From Thermoproteota archaeon (GTDB lineage: Archaea > Thermoproteota > Thermoprotei_A > EX4484-217-1), in the NCBI GenBank assembly GCA_029258915.1, contig JAPDJU010000006.1, positions 37,183-101,182 of the forward strand: a stretch of 64,000 nt of DNA, given 5' to 3'. The notes under the pieces were generated by a model. That model worked only from the letters and a program-made list of their open reading frames with translations, had not been told where the DNA came from and ran no database searches. The position numbers and the translations under genes were made by a program. Each line of letters opens with the position of its first letter. Positions within the stretch are counted from its first letter, which is position 1. This document shows positions 25,719 to 35,076 of the stretch, in pieces.

Positions 25719-26561
25719 TTGAGTATGACACCTTCGAATCAAAGAATAGTTTCTAAGTTGAAAAGATCTTCAATAGTTTCCCTTATAAAGAAAGGTCTAA
25801 GAGTTGACGGGAGAAAATTAGATGAGTATAGAGAAATAACTGTAATACCGAACTACATTTCTAAAGCTGAAGGATCAGCATACGCTAAGATAGGAGGAAC
25901 ACTTGTTATAGCGGGTCTTAAGGTAGGTGTTGGAACACCATATCCTGACATGCCTAACAGCGGCGTTATAACAGTAAATGCAGAGTTCGTACCTTTCGCA
26001 TCGCCAACATTTGAACCTGGACCGCCAGATGAAAACGCTATAGAACTCGCAAGAGTTATTGATAGAAGTATTAGAGAACTACACGTAATAGATCTAGAAA
26101 AGCTGGCAGTAGTGCCTGGAGAAAAAGTGTATATTCTATGGCTCGACATATACGTCTTCGACCATGATGGCAATCTTTTAGACACTTCAATGTTAGCAGC
26201 TATCACAACTCTTTTATCGGCAAGAATACCTAAAGCAGTAGTTAAAGAAAACGGTAGAATAGTAGAGTTAGATAAGGAGGTAAGAGAACCATTACCTATA
26301 ATGAACAAAGTGGTTACCGTTAGTGTAGGAAAAGTAAATGATAAGTTCATAGTAGATCCCAATATAGATGAAGAACAAGTGCTTGACTGTAGACTAGCAG
26401 TTTCGTTATCTGAAGATGGTAAAATAGCTGGAATGCAGAAAATGGGTTCAGGAACATTCACTACAGAGGAAGTTATTGAGGCAGTTAAGTTAGCTAAGAA
26501 AGCATCTAAAACACTTTTCAGTAAGATAAATGAAGCGCTAAAAAAGATAGAAGAACAATAA
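25719..26561 (+). CDS. rrp42: Exosome subunit Rrp42
   Basis: This 280-residue RNase PH-fold protein is Rrp42, the non-catalytic ring partner of Rrp41. It shows KGLRVDGRKLDEYREI, FEPGPPDENAIELARVIDRSIRE and DIYVFDHDGNLLDTSMLAAITTLLSA. The start is TTG 25719 or, two codons later, ATG 25725; the GAGGTG near the rrp41 stop may serve as Shine-Dalgarno site. It is coupled to rrp41 in the superoperon. Confidence 0.96.
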   Translation: MSMTPSNQRIVSKLKRSSIVSLIKKGLRVDGRKLDEYREITVIPNYISKAEGSAYAKIGGTLVIAGLKVGVGTPYPDMPNSGVITVNAEFVPFASPTFEPGPPDENAIELARVIDRSIRELHVIDLEKLAVVPGEKVYILWLDIYVFDHDGNLLDTSMLAAITTLLSARIPKAVVKENGRIVELDKEVREPLPIMNKVVTVSVGKVNDKFIVDPNIDEEQVLDCRLAVSLSEDGKIAGMQKMGSGTFTTEEVIEAVKLAKKASKTLFSKINEALKKIEEQ

Positions 26562-26623
26562 ATTTTTTAAACTAAAACTCTTTACACTTTCTAGACTAAC
26601 AGAGCAGCTAAGAGGTTAGTATA

Positions 26624-26887
26624 ATGGGTAAAACTAAGGTTATAGGCATAGCCGGACGTTACGGTGCAAGATACGGTTCTACTTTAAGAAAGAGGGTTAA
26701 AGAAATTTTAGAGAAAAGATACGCACCACATACCTGTCCCTTCTGTGGTGTTAAAGGTAAGATTTTCAGGGTAAGTGTTGGAATATGGAAATGTAGAAAA
26801 TGTGGAGCAGTTTTTGCTGGAGGAGCTTATATACCTAGAACAGGAATTAACAAGTTCTTCCCACCCATGATTACTAGGAAAGAGTAG
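26624..26887 (+). CDS. rpl37ae: 50S ribosomal protein L37Ae
   Basis: This 87-residue zinc-ribbon protein is L37Ae (eL43) of the large subunit, with ligands C38, C41, C57 and C60 (CPFC, CRKC) after the basic N-terminus (GIAGRYGARYGSTLRKRVKEI). It follows rrp42, the normal order. The RNA polymerase P subunit gene that often follows it in archaea is absent: the Brix gene starts 3 bases after the stop. Confidence 0.95.
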   Translation: MGKTKVIGIAGRYGARYGSTLRKRVKEILEKRYAPHTCPFCGVKGKIFRVSVGIWKCRKCGAVFAGGAYIPRTGINKFFPPMITRKE

Positions 26888-26890
26888 GCA

Positions 26891-27433
26891 ATGAATAAGA
26901 AGAAAATAATAATCACCACTTCTCATAAACCCTCTCCCAGAACCAGAACTTTTGCTAAAGAACTTTCTTCCGTTCTTCCAAATTCTATAAAGTTAAATAG
27001 AGGTAAGAAAACACTTACAGACCTGCTTATCGATGCCTTATCTATTAGAGCAAATAGAGCAATTATCATATATGAGAAAAAAGGTAACCCATCAGCATTG
27101 AAAATATATTCTATAGAAGATAAGAAGCTAAAAGAATATGTAACATTAGAAATAGCCGGTATAGCGTTATGGAGAGAGTTAACTGGCGTTTCTAGAGTTT
27201 ATAACCCTGAAAGCATTGCTATAGAATGTTTTGAGGACAAATTAGCTGAGTTAGCTGAAAAAATAGCTATAGGGTTTAATGCTAAAATACTTTATAATGA
27301 AAAGATGAAAACAGGCTTCGATGTTATAATCTCTTTAAAACCGCGGGGTAATACCGTTCTCCTATTATTCATTAATCCTTCAATAAATAAAATAGTAGGC
27401 CCTATTTTGAAGCTAAGAATGAAGAAACTTTAG
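26891..27433 (+). CDS. Brix-domain rRNA biogenesis protein (Imp4-like)
   Basis: This 180-residue protein is the archaeal Brix-domain protein, related to eukaryotic Imp4/Rpf ribosome-assembly factors. It opens IIITTSHKPSPRTRTFAKELSSVLPN, then NRGKKTLTDLLIDALSIRANRAIIIYEKKG, a typical Brix start. It probably binds precursor rRNA. The start is 3 bases after rpl37ae and the stop 1 base before a TTG of the next frame. Confidence 0.88.
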   Translation: MNKKKIIITTSHKPSPRTRTFAKELSSVLPNSIKLNRGKKTLTDLLIDALSIRANRAIIIYEKKGNPSALKIYSIEDKKLKEYVTLEIAGIALWRELTGVSRVYNPESIAIECFEDKLAELAEKIAIGFNAKILYNEKMKTGFDVIISLKPRGNTVLLLFINPSINKIVGPILKLRMKKL

Positions 27434-27443
27434 GTTGTTCTCT

Positions 27444-27722
27444 ATGAGCTATAAAGCACTTATAACTTTAGAACTTGATAGCGAGGGAGAAGCAAAAACA
27501 GTTTATGAAGCTATACTACCAGAAGCCAGGAATATGCCTTCAGAAAGAACTAGAGCATTTATTATTAGAGACGGTAAGGAAATTAGGTTAACTGTTGAAG
27601 CGGATACCTCTTCAAGCTTAAGGGCAGCGTTAAATTCTTATTTATCGTGGCTTTCAAGTATAGTGAAGACAGTTAAATATGTTAGGGAAGTGGAAACGTA
27701 TGGCAGAAAAAATACCTCCTGA
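27444..27722 (+). CDS. KEOPS subunit Pcc1-like, copy 2
   Basis: This is a 92-residue Pcc1-family protein (ALITLELDSEGEAKTVYEAILPE, IRLTVEADTSSSLRAALNSYLSW), the second in the window. Two Pcc1 paralogues are common in Thermoproteota, one near RecJ/S3Ae and one near prefoldin, exactly as seen here. ATG 27444 (MSYKALITLE) is preferred to an upstream TTG at 27435. It overlaps the prefoldin gene by 23 bases. Confidence 0.82.
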   Translation: MSYKALITLELDSEGEAKTVYEAILPEARNMPSERTRAFIIRDGKEIRLTVEADTSSSLRAALNSYLSWLSSIVKTVKYVREVETYGRKNTS

Positions 27723-28062
27723 ACTACAGACCAGAATTGCACAGCTTCAGCAGCTGCAAGAACAGTTAAGAATAGTTTTAGCGCAAAAGCAAAGTGTTGA
27801 ATCGGAACTTAGGGAAGTTGAAAGAGTATTAAGTGAGCTAACTAAAATGTCTGATGATACAGAGCTCTATAAGAGCATAGGTCATATACTTGTGAAAACA
27901 AATAAAGATGATCTAATGAAGGAGCTTACTGAAAAGAAGGAGATTTTGGAGTTGAGAATGAGAACGTTAGAGAAACAGGAAAGTTTCTTACAGAAGCAGT
28001 TTGAAGATTTAAGAAAGAAGGTAACTGAAGAGCTTATGAGAACATATAGGGGCGGCAGCTAA
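27700..28062 (+). CDS. pfdB: Prefoldin subunit beta
   Basis: This 120-residue coiled-coil protein is prefoldin beta, part of the hexameric chaperone that hands unfolded chains to the thermosome. It has an N-terminal helix (ELQTRIAQLQQLQEQLRIVLAQKQSVESELREV), a beta hairpin (KSIGHILVKTNKDDLMKEL) and a C-terminal helix, the standard layout. ATG 27700 is chosen as start; earlier in-frame codons lie within pcc1. Confidence 0.93.
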   Translation: MAEKIPPELQTRIAQLQQLQEQLRIVLAQKQSVESELREVERVLSELTKMSDDTELYKSIGHILVKTNKDDLMKELTEKKEILELRMRTLEKQESFLQKQFEDLRKKVTEELMRTYRGGS

Positions 28063-28089
28063 AGTAAAGTCTTTAAGTGATTATGGTGT

Positions 28090-28413
28090 TTGTTTGTGGA
28101 TAAAAAGGAAAGCAGTATTATCAGTTTAAACTTGGATTTAGAGAAAATAGATGAGAATGTGTTATCGGAGATAATTTTCGATGCAGAAGAGATTATAAGA
28201 CAATACATAGTTAAGGAGATAGGTGACAAACTTGTTAGCGATTTAAACATAACAATAATTGTTGACAAAAACGATAAAATAACGTTCACCATAGATGTTG
28301 CTTTTTCAGCGCCAAAATTCTTAGAAATGGAGTATGATAACATAATAGACAATGCTATAAGAAATGCTGCAAAAGTTATTGAAGAAAGGTTGATGATGTA
28401 TGTTAAAAAATAA
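28090..28413 (+). CDS. DUF3194 family protein
   Basis: This 107-residue protein belongs to the archaeal DUF3194 family, encoded next to prefoldin beta in many archaea. It is acidic, with an alternating helix/strand pattern (FDAEEIIRQYIVKEI, ITIIVDKNDKITFTIDVAFSAPKFL) and no cysteines. Its function is unknown. The start may be TTG 28090 or GTG 28096. It overlaps the DHH phosphoesterase gene by 14 bases. Confidence 0.75.
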   Translation: MFVDKKESSIISLNLDLEKIDENVLSEIIFDAEEIIRQYIVKEIGDKLVSDLNITIIVDKNDKITFTIDVAFSAPKFLEMEYDNIIDNAIRNAAKVIEERLMMYVKK

Positions 28414-29419
28414 GGAGATATGCGATATAATATGTGCTGCAAAGTCTATAGCTATAGTTACCCATAAGAATGCTGACCCGGATGCATTCTTCTCAGCTTA
28501 TGCACTTTCAAGACTTATAACCATTCTATGTGGAAAAGAAGCTGATCTATATTTTCCTGAAAGCATAAGCGCTATTACTAAGAGAGCAATTAAAAATTAT
28601 TCTTTAAAGATAAACTATTTAAGCAAAGGCGTTAAGAAAGAAAACTACGATTTAGTATTCATTGTAGATACTGGTTCTCCAGAACAACTTGGCGAATATG
28701 TAAAGCTTATCTCGAGAGAGAACGTAAAAATAGTTCTTATAGACCACCATTTTACCCATGAGTTTTTTCTAAAAAAGGCACTACTTTACGTAGACCCCGA
28801 AGCTAAATCAACAGCAGAACTTATCTATCTTCTGTTCAAGGAATGTAATGTTAAAATAACTAAAAATATTGCATCACTTCTACTAATAGCTATACTTTAC
28901 GATACCAGGCAGTTCAGCATAGCTAGACCATTAACGTTTAAAGTGGCATCCGAATTGCTGGAAATTGCTAAAGAATATAGAAGCTTAGCAAGCATTATTA
29001 AAATACCGATGGATATTTCAGAGAAGGTGGCTAGGCTAAAAGCATCTATGAGAATGGATCTCTATAGGGCTGGAGAATACTTGATAGCAATAACCAATGT
29101 TGGAGCTTATGAAGCAAGTGCTGCGCGAGCACTATTGGATTTAGGAGCCGATGTAGCATTTGTAATCTCTGAAAATAAGGCTATAAGGGTTTCAGCTAGA
29201 GCAAAACATAGTTTCACTAAGCAACTAGGAGTACATTTAGGTAAAGACGTTATGGTGAAGTTGGGTAAAGCTATGGGAGGTACCGGTGGAGGACACGATG
29301 TAGCGGCTGGAGCTGAAGGTAAAAATATTCCTATAGACTATGTTAAAGGATTGATTGTAGAGATACTTTCAGAGATATTTAGAACTAAAGGGTTAAAACT
29401 AACAGCTTTAAAACCTTAG
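28400..29419 (+). CDS. DHH-DHHA1 phosphoesterase (NrnA-like)
   Basis: This 339-residue protein has all the metal-binding motifs of active DHH phosphoesterases: HKNADPDA (H22, D26, D28), DTGS (90-93), DHH (115-117) and the C-terminal DHHA1 substrate motif GGTGGGHDVAAG. Relatives are oligoribonucleases/3'-5' exonucleases that finish off short RNA, so its place at the end of the exosome superoperon makes sense. Contrast the motif-less relative at 7921-9249. Confidence 0.92.
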   Translation: MLKNKEICDIICAAKSIAIVTHKNADPDAFFSAYALSRLITILCGKEADLYFPESISAITKRAIKNYSLKINYLSKGVKKENYDLVFIVDTGSPEQLGEYVKLISRENVKIVLIDHHFTHEFFLKKALLYVDPEAKSTAELIYLLFKECNVKITKNIASLLLIAILYDTRQFSIARPLTFKVASELLEIAKEYRSLASIIKIPMDISEKVARLKASMRMDLYRAGEYLIAITNVGAYEASAARALLDLGADVAFVISENKAIRVSARAKHSFTKQLGVHLGKDVMVKLGKAMGGTGGGHDVAAGAEGKNIPIDYVKGLIVEILSEIFRTKGLKLTALKP

Positions 29420-29444
29420 CCAAGTAAGGGAGGTTATAAAATAT

Positions 29445-30296
29445 ATGCCTATTATTGAGGTTGACAATCTAACATACTATTATCCAGGGTCTTCGAAACC
29501 CGCTTTAGCCAATATTAGTCTAAATGTTGAGAAAGGAGACTTTCTATTAATAACGGGGCCTAGTGGTAGTGGTAAATCAACGCTTGTGAGAACATTTAAT
29601 GGTTTAATACCCCACCTCTTCGGCGGTAGGTTTGAAGGAAAAGTTCTTGTTAAAGGTAAGGATACAAGGTACTGCAGTGTTGCAGAGCTTTCAAAAACCG
29701 TAGGTATAGTTTTTCAAGATCCAGAGAATCAAATATTAACCCTTTCTGTTGAACGGGAAATAGCATTTGGCCTAGAAAACTTAGGCTTACCTAGGAAAGT
29801 CATTAGAGAAAGAATGGAGAAGGTTCTTAAAGACTTAAACATCGTTCATTTAAGAGAAAGAATACCTATAGAACTCTCTGTAGGAGAGCAGCAAAAAGTA
29901 ATAGTAGCTTCAATAATAGCCATGATGCCTGAAGTATTGGTTTTTGATGAACCAACAGCGCACATGGACCCTTTAAGCGCTTTAAAATTCCTAGAACTGG
30001 TACATGAACTGAATAAAAGAGGATATACTGTAGTTGTTGTAGAACATAGATTAGATTTAGTAGCCAAATATGCAAATAAAATAATAATCCTAAACAACGG
30101 AAGAATAGTTGTTAAAGGTGAACCAAGAAATATTTTACCATCTGACATTGCCGAAGAATGTGGAGTGGATGTTCCAAGGTATATAAGATTTTTCAAAAGA
30201 ATAAGCAATTTAGCAAAAATAAGCCGATACCCTATAAGCGACGAAGAAGCCGCAGAAACACTTAAGGAGGTTTTAGGTTATGGGAGAAGCTATTGA
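29445..30296 (+). CDS. ecfA1: ECF transporter ATPase subunit, copy 1
   Basis: This 283-residue ABC ATPase belongs to the energy-coupling factor (vitamin/metal) type. Walker A is GPSGSGKST, the Q-loop is VFQDPENQI, the signature is LSVGEQQK, Walker B is VLVFDEPTA and the H-loop VVVEHRLD. The VFQDPENQ sequence is characteristic of EcfA. A GGGAGG site precedes the ATG. It overlaps ecfA2 by 17 bases. Confidence 0.92.
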   Translation: MPIIEVDNLTYYYPGSSKPALANISLNVEKGDFLLITGPSGSGKSTLVRTFNGLIPHLFGGRFEGKVLVKGKDTRYCSVAELSKTVGIVFQDPENQILTLSVEREIAFGLENLGLPRKVIRERMEKVLKDLNIVHLRERIPIELSVGEQQKVIVASIIAMMPEVLVFDEPTAHMDPLSALKFLELVHELNKRGYTVVVVEHRLDLVAKYANKIIILNNGRIVVKGEPRNILPSDIAEECGVDVPRYIRFFKRISNLAKISRYPISDEEAAETLKEVLGYGRSY

Positions 30297-31122
30297 GGTA
30301 AGAAACTTATGGTACATTTACCCTAATGGTGTAGTCGCATTAAAGGGTATTAATTTAGAAATACGTTTAGGAGAAAAAGTAGCAATCGTTGGACCCAATG
30401 GTGCAGGAAAATCCACGCTCATAAAGCACTTCAATGGACTACTTAAACCAACGAAAGGTGTTGTCAGGGTCTTTGGTGTTGATACTAGGAAAACCACTGT
30501 CGCAACTTTAGCACGCAGAATAGGTATTGTTTTTCAAAACCCCTATCATCAATTCTTCTCTGAAAAAGTATGGGATGAAGTAGCTTTTGCTTTAAAAAAC
30601 TTCGGTTTCCCCGAAGAAACCATAAGACATAGAGTTACTAAGGTTTTAAGGCTTTTTGATTTATACGATTATGCTGATAGATCGCCTTTCACACTTAGCA
30701 GCGGTGAAATGCGAAGACTAGCTATGGCATCTATTTTAGCATATGACCCCGATATAATAGTCTTCGATGAACCCACTGTTGGACAGGATAGGTTTCATAA
30801 AGAGAAAATTAGAGAATACATAAAGCTGCTTTCATCCCAGGGGAAGACAATAATTCTAGTAACTCATGACATAGACTTTGTTGTTGAGGAATTTGATAGG
30901 TTAATTGTTATGAGCGAAGGAAGAATTATAGCTGATGGGGCTCCTAGAGAAATACTTTATAACGAAGAAATTTTAACTAAAGCAAGTTTAATATTACCTC
31001 AAATACCTAGGCTAGTTAAATATTCTGAAATACCGTTTCTACTTAAACATAAACCTCTTACAGAAGACGAACTACTAATTGCTGTACTAGGTATTCTTAG
31101 AGGAGATGGTGGAAGGTGCTAA
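30280..31122 (+). CDS. ecfA2: ECF transporter ATPase subunit, copy 2
   Basis: This 280-residue partner ATPase has Walker A GPNGAGKST, Q-loop VFQNPYHQF, signature LSSGEMRR, Walker B IIVFDEPTVGQD and H-loop LVTHDIDF. With EcfA1 it forms the ATPase heterodimer that drives the membrane EcfT. It overlaps both neighbours, giving a single coupled operon of A1, A2 and T. Confidence 0.92.
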   Translation: MGEAIEVRNLWYIYPNGVVALKGINLEIRLGEKVAIVGPNGAGKSTLIKHFNGLLKPTKGVVRVFGVDTRKTTVATLARRIGIVFQNPYHQFFSEKVWDEVAFALKNFGFPEETIRHRVTKVLRLFDLYDYADRSPFTLSSGEMRRLAMASILAYDPDIIVFDEPTVGQDRFHKEKIREYIKLLSSQGKTIILVTHDIDFVVEEFDRLIVMSEGRIIADGAPREILYNEEILTKASLILPQIPRLVKYSEIPFLLKHKPLTEDELLIAVLGILRGDGGRC

Positions 31123-31889
31123 GTTTAGTATCATCCGTATATGAGATATTTGTTTTTAGAAAGAAAGCTAAGCTACTTTACAATATTGATCCTAGAGTAA
31201 AAATGGTGCAGTTGATAGTTACACTTATAGCCATTGCTCTAACTACAAATCTTATACTTCAACTATTTATTATGGCTTATTTGATTGCTTTCACAGTTAT
31301 TGGTGCTGATGTTAGGAGAATTTTAAGGTCTATAAGGACTATTTTAAAAATGCTCATTATGTTCTACATTATAATATATGTTGTGAATGCTTTTCCTCAA
31401 ATAGTTAATTTAAACGTTGCTTTTCAATCGCTTATAGCCATTTTTAGGTTCTTTATGCTCATATATTCGTTTTCCCTTTTCTTTACAACAACCCAGTTAG
31501 ATGACCTTGCGCAATCGCTTTGTAAACTTAAGGTACCTTACCATATAGCCTTTACACTTACCTTGTCTGTGAGATTTATACCTACGGTTGCAAAGGATTT
31601 TCTAACAGTTTATGATTCTCAAAGAGCCCGTGGCTTAGAAATGGAGAAAGGTAGTTTTTTAAAGAGAGTTAAGAAGTTTTTAGCCCTATTAATACCTGTG
31701 TTTATAGTGTCTTTCTTAAGGGTTGACAGGATTGCTGAAGCATTAGAATCCAGAGCATTTGGTTTAGTTAAAAATAGAACATTTCTTTACGAAGTTAAAG
31801 TAGGTTTAAAGGATATAATTTTCCTAGTAGTAGCAATAACACCATTGTTAACTATTCTATATCTCCAATATTATCCAATCTATTTTTAA
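31116..31889 (+). CDS. ecfT: ECF transporter transmembrane subunit EcfT
   Basis: This 257-residue membrane protein has about five to six hydrophobic segments and the EcfT coupling helices with the A-R-G motif (YDSQRARGLEMEKGSFLKR) and the second one (ADRIAEALESRAFG-like, here RIAEALESRAFGLVKNR). It links the ATPases to a substrate-binding S component. No S component is encoded here, so it is either a shared-module system or the S gene is elsewhere. Confidence 0.9.
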   Translation: MLSLVSSVYEIFVFRKKAKLLYNIDPRVKMVQLIVTLIAIALTTNLILQLFIMAYLIAFTVIGADVRRILRSIRTILKMLIMFYIIIYVVNAFPQIVNLNVAFQSLIAIFRFFMLIYSFSLFFTTTQLDDLAQSLCKLKVPYHIAFTLTLSVRFIPTVAKDFLTVYDSQRARGLEMEKGSFLKRVKKFLALLIPVFIVSFLRVDRIAEALESRAFGLVKNRTFLYEVKVGLKDIIFLVVAITPLLTILYLQYYPIYF

Positions 31890-31901
31890 GGGGAATAGTA
31901 A

Positions 31902-32630
31902 ATGCCTAACACTAGATCAGTAAAAGCTAATATTAGAAGATATGTTTGGAAGATTCTGGAGGAAAGAAAGGTAGCGTTACCCCCTAAACCTATTGTTGGA
32001 AGAATACCTAACTTTATAGGTGCTAATGTAGTTGCTTTGAAAGTAACTAAGCTTAATGTTTTTGAAAAATCTGAAGTAATAAAAGTAGACCCTGATTCTC
32101 CACTTAGACCTTTTAGAGAATTAGCTTTGAAAAATGGAAAAATACTTGTTATGCCTACTCCTAGGCTTAGGAAAGGATTTTTAATTTTAAATCCTAACCG
32201 CATACCTTCTTATAAGATAAGATTTGCTTCAACAATAAGGGGTGCATTTAATTATGGTGAAATAGTGAAAAACCCCTACAATATCCCTAAGATAGACTTG
32301 TTTGTTGTTGGATGCGTTGCGGTTTCCATAATTAACGGAGTTAGACTAGGTAAGGGAGGTGGGTTTAGCGATTTGGAATATGCTATTCTTTTAGAAGCAG
32401 GAAAAATAAGCAGAGAAGTATATACTATTGTTTTAGCTCACGACTATCAGGTTTTAAACTATCCTATACCTTTTGAAGTATATGATACGCCAGTGGACTT
32501 AGCTATTACACCTTCACGTATGCTTAGAATTAAAGAGAGAATAAAAAGACCGAATGGTTTATATTGCAACCTACTTTCTAAAGAACATAAGGAGCTCAGT
32601 ATAATTAAGAGCTTAGGTAAATGCGTCTGA
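31902..32630 (+). CDS. COG0212 protein (5-formyltetrahydrofolate cyclo-ligase-like)
   Basis: This 242-residue protein has the 5-FCL fold with the loop GKGGGFSDLEYAILLEAG, matching the phosphate-binding loop of COG0212, and DLFVVGCVAVSIINGVRLG before it. Archaeal members are longer than the bacterial folate enzyme and one branch has been linked by comparative genomics to thiamin metabolism. It starts 12 bases after ecfT, so it probably shares the transporter operon. Folate repair or a thiamin-linked role are both possible. Confidence 0.82.
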   Translation: MPNTRSVKANIRRYVWKILEERKVALPPKPIVGRIPNFIGANVVALKVTKLNVFEKSEVIKVDPDSPLRPFRELALKNGKILVMPTPRLRKGFLILNPNRIPSYKIRFASTIRGAFNYGEIVKNPYNIPKIDLFVVGCVAVSIINGVRLGKGGGFSDLEYAILLEAGKISREVYTIVLAHDYQVLNYPIPFEVYDTPVDLAITPSRMLRIKERIKRPNGLYCNLLSKEHKELSIIKSLGKCV

Positions 32631-32670
32631 AATTCGCTGGCATTATTAAAACCTATGCTGATGCTTACCT

Positions 32671-32763
32671 AATAGTCAGTGGATTTATAAATCCCTACTG
32701 AATTTAGCTTTAGGTGACCTAAAAAGTATAATGTAAAAAGAAAAGTAAGGAGGAGCTGTGGCT
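32671..32763 (+). promoter_or_regulatory. EF-2 promoter with palindromic TATA box
   Basis: The TATA box is at the centre of a perfect 14-bp palindrome, GGATTTATAAATCC (32681-32694), with partly matching flanks TCAGT and ACTGA. A strong Shine-Dalgarno site AAGGAGGAG (32747-32755) lies 8-10 bases before ATG 32764 and only a few bases before GTG 32758, which decides the start in favour of the ATG. Confidence 0.55.
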
Positions 32764-34974
32764 ATGGTAAAGTACAAGATGGTTGAAGACGTATTGAAGA
32801 TAATGAACAATATAGAACAAGTTAGGAACATTGGTATAATTGCACATGTAGACCACGGTAAAACAACAACCTCAGACCATTTACTCATGGCAGCCGGTAT
32901 TCTTTCACCTAAAGTTGCAGGAGAAGCTCTTGCACTAGACTACCTAGATGTTGAGCAGAGAAGAGGTATAACAGTTAAATCAGCTAACATAAGCCTTTAC
33001 CACGAGTACGAAGGCAAGCCATACGTAATTAACCTCATAGACACGCCAGGTCATGTTGACTTCTCAGGTAAAGTTACACGTGCATTAAGAGTTCTCGATG
33101 GAGCACTAGTTGTTGTCGACGCTGTAGAAGGTGTTATGACGCAAACAGAAACAGTGCTAAGACAAGCTTTGGAGGAAAGAGTTAGACCCCTACTTTACAT
33201 AAATAAGGTTGACAGATTAATTAAGGAACTACGCTTAACACCCCAACAAATACAGGAAAGAATAGTCCAAATAATTAAGGAAATTAACGGCTTAATTGAA
33301 ACCTTCGGAGAACCAGGCTTTAAAGAAAAATGGAAACTAAACGTTGCTAAAGGTATGGTAGCTATAGGTTCAGCTAAAGACGGATGGGGATTCACCGTAC
33401 CTTATGCAGCTAAAGTTGGTATCAAATTCTCAGATGTTGTCGAAGCATATAAGAAGGGACCTGAAGGTGTTAAGGAATTAGCAAAAATAGTTCCACTTCA
33501 CGTATCCTTACTTGACATGATAGTTAGATTTGTACCTAACCCGAAGATTGCCCAAAGATATAGAATACCTAGAATATGGAGAGGAAATGTAAGTACAGAA
33601 ATAGGAAAAGCAATGTTAGAATGTAATCCTGAAGGACCTACAGTAATCTTTGTAAACAACATAAACATTGACCGACATGCGGGACTCGTAGCTACTGGTA
33701 GAATATTTTCAGGAACGGTGAAAACGGGGGATGAAGTATGGCTTATCCAAGCAAGAACAAAGAACAGAGTTTTACAGGTAAGCCTTTACATGGGTCCTCA
33801 TAGAGAAATAGCTGAAAGAATACCAGCAGGTAACATTGTAGCACTACTTGGGGTAGATCAAGCTAGAGCGGGTGAAACATTAGTTTCTTTAGGGTTCAAA
33901 GACGCTATGGTACCTTTTGAAAAACTAAGATACATTTCAGAACCAGTAGTTACAATGGCCATAGAACCTAAGAATAGCAGAGACTTGCCCAAATTAATAG
34001 ATATTCTAAGAAAGATGAGCATAGAAGACCCTAACCTAGTTGTTAAGATAAATGAAGAAACAGGAGAATATCTAATATCAGGTATGGGTCATTTACACTT
34101 GGAAATAGTCCTAACGCTTATGAAGGAAAATTACGGCATAGAAGTAATACCTTCACCACCTATAATAGTTTACAGAGAAAGCATAAGAGCAGGCTCAAGA
34201 GTATTTGAAGGAAAATCTCCTAATAAACACAATAAGTTCTACATTTCAGTTGAACCTTTAGATGAAACAGCCGTTAAACTTATCCAGGAAGGAGTAATAA
34301 CCGATGATCAAGACCCAAGAGTTAGAGCTAAAATACTTAGAGAACAAGCCGGATGGGAAACTGATGAAGCTAGAGGAATAATAGCTATAGATGAAAGAAT
34401 AAACGTATTCGTAGACAAAACAAGAGGAGTCCAGCATTTAAGAGAAGTTAAAGACACCATTATAGGCGGTTTCAGATATGCCATGGCTGAAGGGCCTTTA
34501 GCCCACGAACCCGTGAGAGGATTAAAAGTAATACTTCATGATGCAATAATCCACGAGGACCCGGCACATAGAGGACCAGCGCAAATATATCCAGCAGTTA
34601 GAAACGCAATATTCGCTGGAATGCTAATATCAAAGCCAACGCTTTTAGAACCAATACAGAAACTAGACATTAAAACACCTATGGAATATATGGGTAATGT
34701 AGCTAGAATAATAACTCAGAGAAGAGGAAGAATAATAACAGTTTTACAGCAAGGACCTATAGTTAGAATTTTCGCTGAAATACCTGTAGCAGAATCAATG
34801 GACTTAGCATCCGTTTTAAGAAGCGCAACAGCAGGAAAAGTATTCTGGGGAACAGAATTTAGTAAATGGTCTCCAGTACCTGACTCATTACTACCGGAAA
34901 TAATAAGAAAAATTAGGGAAAGAAAAGGCTTAAAACCAGAACCGCCAAGACCTGAAGATTTCATAGGATACTGA
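32764..34974 (+). CDS. fusA: Translation elongation factor EF-2
   Basis: This 736-residue GTPase is archaeal/eukaryotic EF-2, driving ribosomal translocation. P-loop [19 protein letters not shown] and NKVDRL are intact, as are the domain III-V marks ([20 protein letters not shown]). The diphthamide loop [20 protein letters not shown] holds the His that archaea convert to diphthamide. Length is standard. It is followed by a separate HisRS gene. Confidence 0.97.
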   Translation: MVKYKMVEDVLKIMNNIEQVRNIGIIAHVDHGKTTTSDHLLMAAGILSPKVAGEALALDYLDVEQRRGITVKSANISLYHEYEGKPYVINLIDTPGHVDFSGKVTRALRVLDGALVVVDAVEGVMTQTETVLRQALEERVRPLLYINKVDRLIKELRLTPQQIQERIVQIIKEINGLIETFGEPGFKEKWKLNVAKGMVAIGSAKDGWGFTVPYAAKVGIKFSDVVEAYKKGPEGVKELAKIVPLHVSLLDMIVRFVPNPKIAQRYRIPRIWRGNVSTEIGKAMLECNPEGPTVIFVNNINIDRHAGLVATGRIFSGTVKTGDEVWLIQARTKNRVLQVSLYMGPHREIAERIPAGNIVALLGVDQARAGETLVSLGFKDAMVPFEKLRYISEPVVTMAIEPKNSRDLPKLIDILRKMSIEDPNLVVKINEETGEYLISGMGHLHLEIVLTLMKENYGIEVIPSPPIIVYRESIRAGSRVFEGKSPNKHNKFYISVEPLDETAVKLIQEGVITDDQDPRVRAKILREQAGWETDEARGIIAIDERINVFVDKTRGVQHLREVKDTIIGGFRYAMAEGPLAHEPVRGLKVILHDAIIHEDPAHRGPAQIYPAVRNAIFAGMLISKPTLLEPIQKLDIKTPMEYMGNVARIITQRRGRIITVLQQGPIVRIFAEIPVAESMDLASVLRSATAGKVFWGTEFSKWSPVPDSLLPEIIRKIRERKGLKPEPPRPEDFIGY

Positions 34975-35076
34975 CGCTAAGTTTTTCTTTCAAAACAATA
35001 CAATCTCTATGATGTCGTTCTAAGTATGGAATACTATAAAAACCTAGGAATATTAAACCCTATCTGAGGATAAGTA

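Noticed and set aside
25853-26461. Long open frame on the minus strand within rrp42
   Set aside because: Its Ser/Thr-rich, low-complexity composition is that of an antisense shadow of a real gene; no domain is visible and there is no Shine-Dalgarno site.
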